Below, one piece after another: positions 43,131 through 52,046 of a stretch of 64,000 nucleotides of DNA (the stretch's first letter is position 1; every line of letters starts with the position of its first letter). A program made the position numbers and the translations under genes. Source of the DNA: Chitinophaga barathri (GTDB lineage Bacteria > Bacteroidota > Bacteroidia > Chitinophagales > Chitinophagaceae); contig NZ_RMBX01000004.1 in the NCBI RefSeq assembly GCF_003807585.1, positions 248,001 to 312,000 of the forward strand. The letters run 5' to 3'. Under the pieces are notes generated by a model. It ran no database searches. It saw only the letters and a list, made by a program, of their open reading frames with translations, and had not been told where the DNA came from.

Positions 43131-44084
43131 TTAGCTTTCGTTGGTAACAACAAAACTTTCCTTGATCTTATCCAGCAGCTTACTTTCGATCATTTGTTTG
43201 GCGAGGTTGATCATGTTGGAGAAAGCCCTGGCGCCGGAAATACCGTGCCCGATGATCACCGGTTCCGCCACGCCCAGAACGGGTGTGCCGCCGTATTGTT
43301 CAAAATCGAACCGGTTGAAGTATTCATCCTTGATGTTGCGGCGTACGGCCACGTCATGGAAGGACTCGGCCATTTTCAGTACCACGTTGCCCGTAAAACC
43401 TTCGCAGACGATCACGTCCACGGTGTCTTTGAAGATGTCGCGGCCTTCCACATTACCGATGAAGTTGAGGAGGGGGTTCTCTTTCAGCAGGGGATAGGTG
43501 GCCTGAGCGAGCAGGTTGCCCTTGCCTTCTTCTTCCCCGATATTCAGGAGGCCTACTTTCGGAGCAGAGGTGCCCATGATGTATTGGGAGTAGAGGGAAC
43601 CAAGAATGGCGAACTGAACCAGGTTTTCCGGCTTGCAGTCCGCATTGATGCCCACATCCAGCAACAGCCCCAAAGTACCGTTCTCGCGGGGGAGGATGGT
43701 CGAAATGGTGGGGCGCTGAACGCCTTCGATAAGTTTGATGGAATAGATCGCGCCTACCATCATTGCCCCGGTGTTGCCGGCGCTGATGAACGCGTCAATC
43801 TTTTTGTTCTGTAGAAGATAAAAGCCGATGGAGATGGAAGACTGCGGCTTTTCCTTAAGTGCTTTGGTAGGGTGTTCATTCATCCCGATAACCTGGGATG
43901 AATGAACAACTGTATATCTTGATTGGTCCAACTTTGCGCCCGAGAGCAGCGGTGTTAAGGCCTGCTCATCACCAATCAGCACAAGGTGCGCATCTGTTGC
44001 AACACTGTCTAAAAATAACTGTACTCCTTTTACTGCTTCTGCGGGGGCATAGTCGCCACCCATCATATCAAGCCCGATTCTCAT
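43131..44084 (-). CDS. plsX: Phosphate acyltransferase PlsX
   Basis: A 317-residue PlsX, which makes acyl-phosphate from acyl-ACP for phospholipid synthesis. The conserved DMMGGDYAPAEAVKGVQLF start, AGNTGAMM and DVIVCEGFTGNVVLKMAES and HGISGARAFSNMI segments are visible. It follows DUF177 and rpmF on the same strand, the standard Bacteroidota and wider bacterial order; no fabH follows here, only a terminator. The call is firm. Confidence 0.95.
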   Translation of the reverse strand: MRIGLDMMGGDYAPAEAVKGVQLFLDSVATDAHLVLIGDEQALTPLLSGAKLDQSRYTVVHSSQVIGMNEHPTKALKEKPQSSISIGFYLLQNKKIDAFISAGNTGAMMVGAIYSIKLIEGVQRPTISTILPRENGTLGLLLDVGINADCKPENLVQFAILGSLYSQYIMGTSAPKVGLLNIGEEEGKGNLLAQATYPLLKENPLLNFIGNVEGRDIFKDTVDVIVCEGFTGNVVLKMAESFHDVAVRRNIKDEYFNRFDFEQYGGTPVLGVAEPVIIGHGISGARAFSNMINLAKQMIESKLLDKIKESFVVTNES

Positions 44085-44131
44085 GAACTGTAATTTGTCT
44101 GTTAGCTCGGGTGTAAAATTAGTAAAAATTA

Positions 44132-44326
44132 TTATTTAGCGGCAGCTTGTTTTTCCAAAACAACTTTTCCTTTGTAGAACAGTTTGTTCTCTACCCAATG
44201 AGCACGGTGTCTCAGGTGCACTTCGCCGGTAGCGCTGTCTGTGCTTAAAGTGTCAGCAACTGCCTTGTAATGCGTTCTTCTCTTAGCTGATCTTTGTTGC
44301 GAGTGTCTGCGTTTAGGATTCGGCAT
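44132..44326 (-). CDS. rpmF: 50S ribosomal protein L32, cysteine-free form
   Basis: A 64-residue L32 with the PNPKRRHSQQRSAKRRTHYKA start typical of Bacteroidota. The zinc-binding cysteines of the C+ form are absent (the middle reads TDSATGEVHLRHRAHW), so this is the zinc-independent paralogue type. It lies between DUF177 and plsX in the usual operon. Confidence 0.95.
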   Translation of the reverse strand: MPNPKRRHSQQRSAKRRTHYKAVADTLSTDSATGEVHLRHRAHWVENKLFYKGKVVLEKQAAAK

Positions 44327-44360
44327 CTTATTTAATTTTTAATTGTCTACGTATTTGTTT

Positions 44361-44897
44361 TTAATTGTCACGAAACTTTTCCAATCCTTTCCAGATCGGG
44401 TTCGTATCGTCGTCGCCCGGTTTGTTCATTTTTGCCAGCATCTCCAGCACTTTCGGATCGCAGCCGCTGGTTCCGTCCGGATTGTCCGGGTGGATGCGCT
44501 GCATCGGGATGCTGAGATTGATGAATTCGTACACGAAGTCCGCCACGTTCAGGTGGCTTTCCGTCCGGTTGATATATGTAACATCCGGATCTTCATCAGC
44601 ATTCATCTCCTCGGGATTCTCCACCAGCTTTACCACCTGGTTAAAATCATCCCATAACTGCATCTCGAAAGGCTGGCCGCAGCGGTCGCAGGTAACTGTC
44701 ACAGTACCCCCAACCTCGAATTTCAACAGGAAAAACCCCGTTTTCTTGTCAAACTGCAACTTTACAGTGGCGTTACAGTTCGAGAAATCCTGCTGACCGT
44801 AGTTCTCAAAGAAACTGTCAGTGATCTGGTATTGGAATGTATGCACCCCGGGCGTCAGACCTACAAAAGCTATGTCGAATTCGCGGAGTTGCTTCAT
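44361..44897 (-). CDS. DUF177 (YceD-like) protein
   Basis: A 178-residue DUF177 protein, usually the first gene of the rpmF-plsX operon and linked to 23S rRNA or ribosome assembly in other bacteria. A CDRCG pair is present in the middle (TVTCDRCGQPFEM), and the sequence begins MKQLREFDIAFVGLTPG, the normal N-terminus. The ATG at 44897 is chosen because an upstream in-frame ATG (44927) overlaps the promoter. Confidence 0.88.
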   Translation of the reverse strand: MKQLREFDIAFVGLTPGVHTFQYQITDSFFENYGQQDFSNCNATVKLQFDKKTGFFLLKFEVGGTVTVTCDRCGQPFEMQLWDDFNQVVKLVENPEEMNADEDPDVTYINRTESHLNVADFVYEFINLSIPMQRIHPDNPDGTSGCDPKVLEMLAKMNKPGDDDTNPIWKGLEKFRDN

Positions 44898-44924
44898 ATC
44901 TAAAACCTCACTTTTAGAGGGATG

Positions 44925-44954
44925 CAAAGGTAAACAAATATTCGCAAAAGCAAA
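44925..44954 (-). promoter_or_regulatory. Promoter of the DUF177-rpmF-plsX operon
   Basis: The minus strand reads TTTG (44951-44954), 18 bases, then TACCTTTG (44925-44932), a full match to the Bacteroidota consensus, 28 bases before the start at 44897. Confidence 0.65.
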
Positions 44955-44961
44955 AATTTCC

Positions 44962-44969
44962 TACTTTTG
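44962..44969 (+). promoter_or_regulatory. Possible -7 promoter element of the hybrid kinase gene
   Basis: TACTTTTG matches TAnnTTTG, 121 bases before the ATG at 45091. A -33 motif is not clear. Confidence 0.35.
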
Positions 44970-45090
44970 TTGATTGTCAACCAGATATTATATATGAAAA
45001 TATATAAAAATGTCAGATATTTAGGAATAGATACTTTCGTCAAAATTAATAACTTCATACCGTACTCGGACAATTTCTTGTGTATGCCTT

Positions 45091-47556
45091 ATGAAATCCT
45101 ATAAAGCCCCCTATTCCCCAGACGATATGGCACCTAAAGGTAGAATAGGCCGGACAAAAAAACGCTCTCTGAAGACCACTCCCTCCCCAACAGAAGGGTT
45201 ACCGGATATTTTTGCCCTCCCCATTTCAGTTTACCTCCAGAATACCAATGCAGGCGTACTTGTTTCCGATGAAAAACACCGTTTCATCTGGGGCAACGAC
45301 GTGTTCATGGGTTACAACACCTTCCCGTACTCCGGCAATGTCATCAACCTGGCCTTTCAGCCGTTTATTGACCATATTGCCCCCCTTTTAGCGGAATCAG
45401 CCGGATTTGAGCTGAAAATGAAAGAGTTACGGAAAAAGAAAAAACCATTCTTCGGCTGGGAACTGACCTTCAAAACAGGTCATATCCGCGAAATAAGTTA
45501 TATCCCCGTGTTCGACGGCCGCCGTTTTGCCGGCAGCATCTGGCAGATCGTGGACGTTACCCGTCACCGCCAGTGGCAGGAAGAATTGAAACGTACGGAC
45601 GAAAAATACCGGGTGATCCTCGATAATCTCAACGCCGCCCTTTGCGAAACGGACCTGGAAGGCATTATCCTCAAAGTATATGAGAGTTTCTGCCGCATGT
45701 CCGGCTACACCGAGGAGGAGCTGATCGGCCGCAACATTACGGACGTATTTGTGCCCGAAGAGAACCGGGAATATGCCCGCAACCTCCGCCGTTACCGCGT
45801 GGAAAAGAAACTCGCCCTGCTGTACGATATGGAGATCGTGCTGAAAGACGGCACCCGCAAATGGGTGCTGGCCAGCTCCGGCAATATCTACGACCGGGAA
45901 GGCAACCCCATCGGCGGCGTGGGCATCCATATGGACATTACCCCCCAGAAAATACTGCAAAAGGAGCTGGAAGTGGCTAAACAGGCCGCCGAGGAAGCCC
46001 AGCGCGCTCAAAAGGAGTTCCTGGCCAATATGAGCCACGAAATACGTACACCCCTCAATGCCATCATCGGTATGGCCCACCTGCTGGACGAAACCACCCT
46101 CAACGAGGAGCAAAAGGAATACATCAAGATCCTTAAACACTCCTCCGGCATCCTCCACGGCCTGATCACGGACATCCTGGATATTTCCAAGATCGAAGCC
46201 GGCAAACAGGAAGTGCATCCCCGGGAATTTGACCTGCGGGACCTCATCCAGAGCATGAAACACACCTTCCAGCTGAAACTGGCCCAAAGGCCGGTGCAGG
46301 TGACGGTGGAACTGGACAAACGCATCGATTCCCTGCTCATCGGGGACGATATGATTTTGAACCAGATACTGATGAATTTGTTAGGTAATGCGGAGAAATT
46401 CACCAAAGAAGGTGAAATTGCAATAAAGGTTTATCTTGAAAACATACAGGGCAATGCGCTCTGGATCAGGTTTAAGGTATGCGATACCGGCATCGGTATC
46501 CAGAAAGACAAGCTGGAACTGATCTTCCAGAACTACAAACAGGCGGAAAAAGACATCCGCGAGCGGTATGGCGGCACAGGCCTGGGACTGGCCATCGCCA
46601 AACAGCTGGTGGAACTGCAGGGCGGGAAAATATCCGTGGAAGAAGGGCCGGAATTCAGCACCTGTTTCAGTTTTACGCTGCCTTTCATAGACACCCGGAA
46701 GTCCGTGAACCCGGCCGCCGGGGAGGAACTGGAAAACAAATATTCAAGGATCGATTTCGGGCAGGCGAAAGTGCTGGTGGTGGAGGATAACCCGATGAAC
46801 CTGAAATACATCATCAGCCTGCTGGAAAAATATAAGATACATTACCAGCTGGCCACAAACGGCCCCGATGCGCTGTATTTCCTCGAATCCAGGCAGTATG
46901 ACCTGGTGCTGATGGACATCCGCATTCCCGGCATGGACGGTTTTGAGCTGGCAAGGAAGATCAGGGAAGATGAAAGCCGGCCGAATGTGGCCACGCCCGT
47001 CATCGCCACTACCGCGGCGGCCGTGCCCAGCACGATATCAATGGCGCGCAGCATCGGTATTACGGACATACTGACCAAACCCTATACGCCAGATCAATTG
47101 TTGCAGGTGCTGAACAAGTATCTCAACGAAGACGAAACAGAAATCATTATGGAAGTGCAAAATATAAGTGGTTACGAATTCCATCCGGCGCTCGACGTCA
47201 GATACCTGAACACCCTCTATGAAAGCAATATCGGTTACGCCATCGATCTCTTCGAGATATTTGTAATGACCATCAAAGAGGAAATGGGGAAACTGGAGAA
47301 AGTGGCGCAGGAGAGGGACTGGGAAAAACTTAAATTCCAGGTCCACAAGATCAAGCCTAACTTTTCAATGGTGGGGCTTACCTGGGTGACAGGTAAAATG
47401 GAAGCCCTTGAAGGGATACTGCGCAAAGCGGAAGACCTGGACGTGATCCCTGGCATGCTGGAAGAGATCACCACGGAAGTGAACAATCTTTATCCCACTA
47501 TCGAATCCGAATTACAAAAGATGTATGCGTTCGTGAAGAATCATGAAAATTCCTAA
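45091..47556 (+). CDS. Hybrid sensor histidine kinase with receiver and HPt domains
   Basis: An 821-residue soluble-looking hybrid kinase. Two PAS-type domains come first (about 45-160 and 165-285, the second with IDLEGIILKVYESFCRMSGYTEEELIGR-like features and an end GVGIHMDITPQK), then HisKA with H316 in NMSHEIRTPLNAIIG, the HATPase domain (about 420-540, GTGLGLAIAKQLVELQGG), a receiver domain with phospho-acceptor D609 (LVLMDIRIPGMDG), and an HPt domain with H752 (VHKIKPNFSMVG). All sites of a four-step phosphorelay are in one chain. No DNA-binding partner is adjacent. It ends with its stop codon overlapping the stop of the convergent fructosamine kinase gene. Confidence 0.92.
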   Translation: MKSYKAPYSPDDMAPKGRIGRTKKRSLKTTPSPTEGLPDIFALPISVYLQNTNAGVLVSDEKHRFIWGNDVFMGYNTFPYSGNVINLAFQPFIDHIAPLLAESAGFELKMKELRKKKKPFFGWELTFKTGHIREISYIPVFDGRRFAGSIWQIVDVTRHRQWQEELKRTDEKYRVILDNLNAALCETDLEGIILKVYESFCRMSGYTEEELIGRNITDVFVPEENREYARNLRRYRVEKKLALLYDMEIVLKDGTRKWVLASSGNIYDREGNPIGGVGIHMDITPQKILQKELEVAKQAAEEAQRAQKEFLANMSHEIRTPLNAIIGMAHLLDETTLNEEQKEYIKILKHSSGILHGLITDILDISKIEAGKQEVHPREFDLRDLIQSMKHTFQLKLAQRPVQVTVELDKRIDSLLIGDDMILNQILMNLLGNAEKFTKEGEIAIKVYLENIQGNALWIRFKVCDTGIGIQKDKLELIFQNYKQAEKDIRERYGGTGLGLAIAKQLVELQGGKISVEEGPEFSTCFSFTLPFIDTRKSVNPAAGEELENKYSRIDFGQAKVLVVEDNPMNLKYIISLLEKYKIHYQLATNGPDALYFLESRQYDLVLMDIRIPGMDGFELARKIREDESRPNVATPVIATTAAAVPSTISMARSIGITDILTKPYTPDQLLQVLNKYLNEDETEIIMEVQNISGYEFHPALDVRYLNTLYESNIGYAIDLFEIFVMTIKEEMGKLEKVAQERDWEKLKFQVHKIKPNFSMVGLTWVTGKMEALEGILRKAEDLDVIPGMLEEITTEVNNLYPTIESELQKMYAFVKNHENS

Positions 47557-48434
47557 TTGTATTGTTGTAACACATCCTTCACATCATTGAAGTAATTCCC
47601 GCCGAAAAGATTGAGGTGTACCAGTAAAGGGTACAGCTGGCACAGGCCCAGCCGCTGCTGCCATCCTGATTCCAGGGGGCGGATGGCCTGGTATGTGTAA
47701 TAGAACCTTGTGTCGAACCCGCCGAACAGGCGCGTCATAGCCAGGTCCATTTCACGGTGACCGTAATATACCGCGGGGTCGAAGATCACCGCTTTGCCAT
47801 TGCTGCCAACGAGGAAATTACCGCTCCACAGGTCACCGTGCAGGAGGGAGGGCGGCTCGTCCGGGAACAGCTGGGGCAGGCGCCTGCAGAGATTCTCCAG
47901 CTGCTGCAACACGGGTTTGTCTATCCTGTAATTGTCAAAAGCCATTTTAGCCAGCGGCATCAGGCGGTTAAACGCATAAAAAACCGCCCAGCTGGAATAA
48001 GGTGTATTGTATTGTTTGAGTGATCCGATATAATTGGCGGCATTCAGCCCGAAATAAGGCCTCGTCTGGTCGTGCAGGCGTGCAACGGAGGCCGCGAAGT
48101 TCTCCCAGAAATCGGGCGCCGCATTGCCTTTATCCAGGTATTCCAGCAGCAGGAACGCACGGTTGCCCGCGGTACCGAAACAAAGCGGCCTGGGCACGGT
48201 GATGACGTTGGCCGCCCCCAGCTCTTCCAGCCCGCTCAGTTCCTTTTCGAACATATCGGGATATTTGCGCGCATCGTTCATCTTGAGGAAATACCGGCCC
48301 TCGGAAGTATCCAGCAGGAAAGTTTCATTGATATCACCGCCGTGTATCCGCTCTGCGTGATTTATCTGTATTTTCACCGATAATTGGCGGGACAGGGTTG
48401 TGTTCAGCTCCCGTTTGATCATTTCATCAATCAT
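47553..48434 (-). CDS. Fructosamine kinase family protein
   Basis: A 293-residue protein of the fructosamine/ketosamine-3-kinase fold, which phosphorylates sugars on glycated proteins and thereby removes them. The phosphotransferase-like motif LLHGDLWSGNFLV, the metal-binding FDPAVYYGHREMDLAMTRLFGGF and PDMFEKELSGLEEL are visible. Length is normal. It shares its end with the convergent hybrid kinase gene by a four-base overlap; its start is 17 bases from the divergent DUF3810 gene. Confidence 0.88.
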   Translation of the reverse strand: MIDEMIKRELNTTLSRQLSVKIQINHAERIHGGDINETFLLDTSEGRYFLKMNDARKYPDMFEKELSGLEELGAANVITVPRPLCFGTAGNRAFLLLEYLDKGNAAPDFWENFAASVARLHDQTRPYFGLNAANYIGSLKQYNTPYSSWAVFYAFNRLMPLAKMAFDNYRIDKPVLQQLENLCRRLPQLFPDEPPSLLHGDLWSGNFLVGSNGKAVIFDPAVYYGHREMDLAMTRLFGGFDTRFYYTYQAIRPLESGWQQRLGLCQLYPLLVHLNLFGGNYFNDVKDVLQQYN

Positions 48435-48450
48435 AGTCCTTCAACTTAAA

Positions 48451-49515
48451 ATGGAAACAAGGGTTCAGCTCAGAAAACATGTCATTTCAATTGCGATCAG
48501 TATAACGGGTATACTTTTGCTGACCTGGATCATTGCCGCTGATGGGTGGCTGGCAGAGCTCTACTTTCATAGGTGGTACGAGTTTATCAGTACTTTATTA
48601 AGAAATATTTTTGGAAGGGTGCCTTTCAGTATTGGCGATGTAATATACAGCGTCTGGGTCGTAATTGGTATAATTTTTTTGTTAAGAACCTTATGGGTGC
48701 TCATTCGTGGCCGATGGAAGGAATTGCTGGCGATGGCATTAAAAGGCGTTTCTTCCCTGCTCTGGCTGTATTTTATTTTCCTGCTGTTCTGGGGCGGGCA
48801 TTACCACCGCACTACCATGGTGGCGCACCTGGGTTTTAAAACGAAGGACTATACCACCGCGGACCTTTACCTGCTCACGGATACGCTGGTAAAACTCGTG
48901 AATCGCGACAGGGCTGTGATGGATACAAAGCCGCTCGGCAAAGAAGAAATGTTTAAAATGGCCGCCAAAGGATATAATAATCTCGCGAAATCTGCTCCCA
49001 CACTGGTTTATCGGCATACTTCCGTAAAATCCTCTATGTTCAACAAATACCTCAATTACCTGGGTGTAACCGGTTACCTCAATCCTTTTACAAATGAAGC
49101 GCAGGTGAACACCACGGTGCCCGCTTTCCAGCAGCCTTTTGTGACCTGTCATGAAATAGCTCATCAGCTAGGTTTTGCACCGGAAGAAGATGCGAATTTT
49201 GTGGGATACCTGGCTGCCAGCAGGATGGAAGACGGCCGTTTCCGTTATGCCGCCAATTTTGATATGCTGCTCTACAGCATCCGAAGGCTGGGGCGCCGGA
49301 ATAGTTATCTGGCAAGGGTTTTGTGGGATAAAACGGCGCCGGGCGTGCGGGAAGATGTACGGAAACTGATAAAGTTTTATGAACAATATGAAGGACCGGT
49401 AGATGATTATTCGGCGGTCCTGTATGATCAGTACCTCAAAGCGAACCGCCAGAAACATGGTATCCGCAGCTACAGCGAAGTAATAGGATGGCTGATGGCA
49501 TATTACAGGATATAA
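48451..49515 (+). CDS. DUF3810 membrane protein with HExxH motif
   Basis: A 354-residue protein. The first about 120 residues carry three membrane helices (AISITGILLLTWIIAADGW; GDVIYSVWVVIGIIFLL; SSLLWLYFIFLLFWGG). The rest is a soluble domain with CHEIAHQLGFAPEEDANFVGYLAA, an HExxH zinc-peptidase motif with a downstream glutamate in the right style. Membrane-associated metallopeptidase activity is inferred. The ATG at 48451 is preferred to one at 48400 because the extra residues overlap the divergent fructosamine kinase gene. A tandem repeat follows it. Confidence 0.85.
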   Translation: METRVQLRKHVISIAISITGILLLTWIIAADGWLAELYFHRWYEFISTLLRNIFGRVPFSIGDVIYSVWVVIGIIFLLRTLWVLIRGRWKELLAMALKGVSSLLWLYFIFLLFWGGHYHRTTMVAHLGFKTKDYTTADLYLLTDTLVKLVNRDRAVMDTKPLGKEEMFKMAAKGYNNLAKSAPTLVYRHTSVKSSMFNKYLNYLGVTGYLNPFTNEAQVNTTVPAFQQPFVTCHEIAHQLGFAPEEDANFVGYLAASRMEDGRFRYAANFDMLLYSIRRLGRRNSYLARVLWDKTAPGVREDVRKLIKFYEQYEGPVDDYSAVLYDQYLKANRQKHGIRSYSEVIGWLMAYYRI

Positions 49516-49535
49516 ATAACCCAAAACGCCCTTCT

Positions 49536-49590
49536 AAGTCCGGGTAAAGTCCGGGTAAAGTCCAGGTAAAGTCCAGGTAAAGTCCAGGTA
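49536..49590. repeat. Five-copy 11-bp tandem repeat
   Basis: Units AAGTCCGGGTA (two copies) then AAGTCCAGGTA (three copies) run without gaps between the convergent DUF3810 and arginase genes. No hairpin can be formed from the unit alone. It is a candidate variable-number repeat. Confidence 0.8.
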
Positions 49591-49675
49591 TGCTACTATG
49601 ATGCTGGCACTGTATCGGTACAATACCGTTATAATACCGCTCCCTAACCTTCCTCTAACCACCCCCTGATATATA

Positions 49676-50623
49676 TTAGTTCATCATCAGCACATTCACG
49701 CTCCGCTGAAGGATGTTAAACGCGATCTCCGCCATCAGGTTTTCCCTGTCCAGCGTGGGGTTCACTTCCGTGATCTCAAAACAGCAGATCTTACGGTGCT
49801 GCATAAATTTCGAGATAAGGTCTTCCGCTTCCCTTTCCCTCAGGCCGTTGCTCACAGGCGTGCCCGTGCCGCGGGAGATAGACGCGTCCAGGCTGTCCAC
49901 GTCAAAGGAAACATAGATATACTCGCAGTCGCTGAGATAACGGAATACGGAACGGGCAATGGCTTCAGGGCCTTTACGGCGCACCTCGTTAGTGGTGAAC
50001 ACCTTCATGCCGTACTTTTTGATCAGGTGCTCTTCTTCTTTTTCATAATCCCGGAGGGAGATGAATACAATGTCTTCCGGCAGTACCTTGGGTGATATTT
50101 TCCCGAGGTTTTTCAGGTTGTTCCACATCCGCAGGGTATTATCGTCCAGCTCATGCACCTTGTGGTCTTCATTGTCTTCCGCGATGGAAATGGCCAGCGG
50201 CATACCGTGCATATTACCGGAAGGCGTGGTGAAAGGCGTGTGAAGGTCCGCGTGCGCGTCTATCCATATCACGCCCAGCTTGGCTTTGGGCCTTGCTATC
50301 TTGAGCCCCGCAATGGTGGCCCCGGCCGTGCTGTGATCGCCGGACAGCACCACGGGAAACCAGTTTTGTTTGATAGTATCGCAAACGCTTTTGCTGATGC
50401 GCTCATATAAGGCATGTGTGCCTTTGATACGTTTGGCGTAGGGGGATTCTATCGGTTCAAAAAGAAGTTTGTTCTCTGTTTCGATCTCTTCTGTGGGGAA
50501 GTGTACAAAGAAATTGCTCATAAAATCGAGCGCGGCAATCCTGATGGCATCCACTCCCAGGCTGGCGCCGCGTGTGCCCGCGCCAATCTCGGATTTAACC
50601 TCAATGATCTTGATGTTTTTCAT
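49676..50623 (-). CDS. Arginase/agmatinase family hydrolase
   Basis: A 315-residue ureohydrolase. Manganese-binding motifs are GDHS (95-98), DAHAD (122-126) and DVDSLD (241-246), and the EVNPxxD end is present. Members cleave arginine, agmatine or formiminoglutamate; the overall pattern is closer to arginase, but substrate is not certain. Size is normal. Confidence 0.9.
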   Translation of the reverse strand: MKNIKIIEVKSEIGAGTRGASLGVDAIRIAALDFMSNFFVHFPTEEIETENKLLFEPIESPYAKRIKGTHALYERISKSVCDTIKQNWFPVVLSGDHSTAGATIAGLKIARPKAKLGVIWIDAHADLHTPFTTPSGNMHGMPLAISIAEDNEDHKVHELDDNTLRMWNNLKNLGKISPKVLPEDIVFISLRDYEKEEEHLIKKYGMKVFTTNEVRRKGPEAIARSVFRYLSDCEYIYVSFDVDSLDASISRGTGTPVSNGLREREAEDLISKFMQHRKICCFEITEVNPTLDRENLMAEIAFNILQRSVNVLMMN

Positions 50624-50657
50624 ACAATGTTTTGGTGTGTAACCGCTTATGCTGGAA

Positions 50658-50687
50658 CAAAGGTAATCGTATTACGATAAATTCCAA
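50658..50687 (-). promoter_or_regulatory. Putative promoter of the arginase gene
   Basis: The minus strand reads TTG (50685-50687), 19 bases, then TACCTTTG (50658-50665), matching TAnnTTTG, 35 bases before the start at 50623. Confidence 0.55.
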
Positions 50688-50700
50688 CGTCTAACCGGGT

Positions 50701-51840
50701 TTATCCCAGTATGCTGCGGCTGATCACGATCCGCTGAACTTCGGACGTGCCTTCGTATATCTGTGTGATCTTCGCGTCGCGCATGAGGCGCTCCACGTGA
50801 TATTCTTTTACATAACCATAGCCGCCGTGCACCTGCACCGCTTCCGTGGTCACCCACATAGCGGTTTCGGAGGCAAACACTTTTGCCATGGAGCCGCTGA
50901 GGGTATAGTCCATTTGATTGTCCTTTTCCCATGCTGCGCGCAGGCACAGCAGCCGGGCGGCTTCTATGCGGGTGGCCATATCCGCCAGTTTGAACTGGAT
51001 GGCCTGGTGCTGGGAGATCTCTTTCCCGAATGCTTTTCTTGTTTTGGAATATTTTAAAGCAAGCTCGTATGCGCCGCTGGCGATGCCCAGGGCCTGGGAA
51101 GCAATACCGATGCGGCCTCCGCCCAGTGTTTTCATGGCGAACTTAAACCCGAAACCATCTTCGCCGATACGGTTTTCCTTCGGCACCTTCACGTCCTGGA
51201 ACATTACGCTGTGCGTATCGCTGCCACGGATGCCCAGTTTGTTCTCTTTCACGCCAATGGTAATGCCTGGTGTGTTTTTCTCCACGATCAGCGCATTGAT
51301 GCCTTTGCTGCCCTTTTCGGTGTGCGTTTGTACCATAACAAGGTATGTGCTGGCGGAATTACCGTTCGTGATCCAGTTTTTGGTGCCGTTCAGGAGGTAA
51401 TGATCGCCTTTATCTTCACCGATAGTACGCTGCGAAGTAGCGTCGGACCCGGCTTCCGGCTCGCTGAGCAGGAATGCGCCGATCACTTCGCCTTTTGCCA
51501 GTGGTACCAGGTATTTCTGTTTTTGTTCTTCCGTACCGTAGGTTTCAAGGCCCCAGCATACCAGGGAATTGTTCACGCTCATCACGACAGATGCGGAGGC
51601 GTCTATTTTGGAGATCTCTTCCATGGCCAGCACATACGAAACTGTGTCCAGCCCGGCGCCGCCGTATTTAGGGTCAACCATCATGCCCAGGAAGCCCAGC
51701 TCGCCCAGTTTTTTGACTTGTTCCGTAGGAAACTTCTGGTGCTCGTCGCGTTCAATTACGCCCGGCAACAATTCGTTCACCGCAAAGTCTCTTGCCGCTT
51801 TTTGGATCATCAGGTGTTCTTCCGTTAACTGAAATTCCAT
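50701..51840 (-). CDS. Acyl-CoA dehydrogenase
   Basis: A 379-residue FAD-dependent acyl-CoA dehydrogenase, which forms the trans-2-enoyl-CoA in beta-oxidation. Visible are the FAD-binding LSEPEAGSDATSQRTIGE, VHGGYGYVKEYHVERLMRDAKITQIYEGTSEVQ with the catalytic-type E363 (YEGT), and a short-chain-like signature. It resembles butyryl/isovaleryl-CoA type enzymes; chain length cannot be fixed. No ETF genes are adjacent. Confidence 0.92.
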   Translation of the reverse strand: MEFQLTEEHLMIQKAARDFAVNELLPGVIERDEHQKFPTEQVKKLGELGFLGMMVDPKYGGAGLDTVSYVLAMEEISKIDASASVVMSVNNSLVCWGLETYGTEEQKQKYLVPLAKGEVIGAFLLSEPEAGSDATSQRTIGEDKGDHYLLNGTKNWITNGNSASTYLVMVQTHTEKGSKGINALIVEKNTPGITIGVKENKLGIRGSDTHSVMFQDVKVPKENRIGEDGFGFKFAMKTLGGGRIGIASQALGIASGAYELALKYSKTRKAFGKEISQHQAIQFKLADMATRIEAARLLCLRAAWEKDNQMDYTLSGSMAKVFASETAMWVTTEAVQVHGGYGYVKEYHVERLMRDAKITQIYEGTSEVQRIVISRSILG

Positions 51841-51876
51841 GTAAAATTTGTTTTAGGATAAGATTGTTGGTGTCTA

Positions 51877-51884
51877 CAAACCTA
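51877..51884 (-). promoter_or_regulatory. Possible -7 promoter element of the acyl-CoA dehydrogenase gene
   Basis: The minus strand reads TAGGTTTG, an exact TAnnTTTG match, 37 bases before the start at 51840. Confidence 0.4.
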
Positions 51885-52031
51885 TTTTAAAATGAGGATG
51901 TAAAAAAATCACCCTGTCAGAATTTAACGGTAACAAGCATTTCCCCGGTATTGTTGAATATTTTGCAGCATTCAGGCCGGATTTATGGGGCTTTTACATT
52001 TCCGGCCGCGCTTTAAATGCTTAAAGTCTAT

Positions 52032-52039
52032 TATTTTTG
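52032..52039 (+). promoter_or_regulatory. Possible -7 promoter element of the YggS gene
   Basis: TATTTTTG matches TAnnTTTG only eight bases before the ATG at 52047; if used, the mRNA would have little or no leader. Confidence 0.35.
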
Positions 52040-52046
52040 TAGGAAT

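Noticed and set aside
49536..49590. Possible CRISPR array
   Set aside because: The 11-base units are directly joined without spacers and there are no cas genes.
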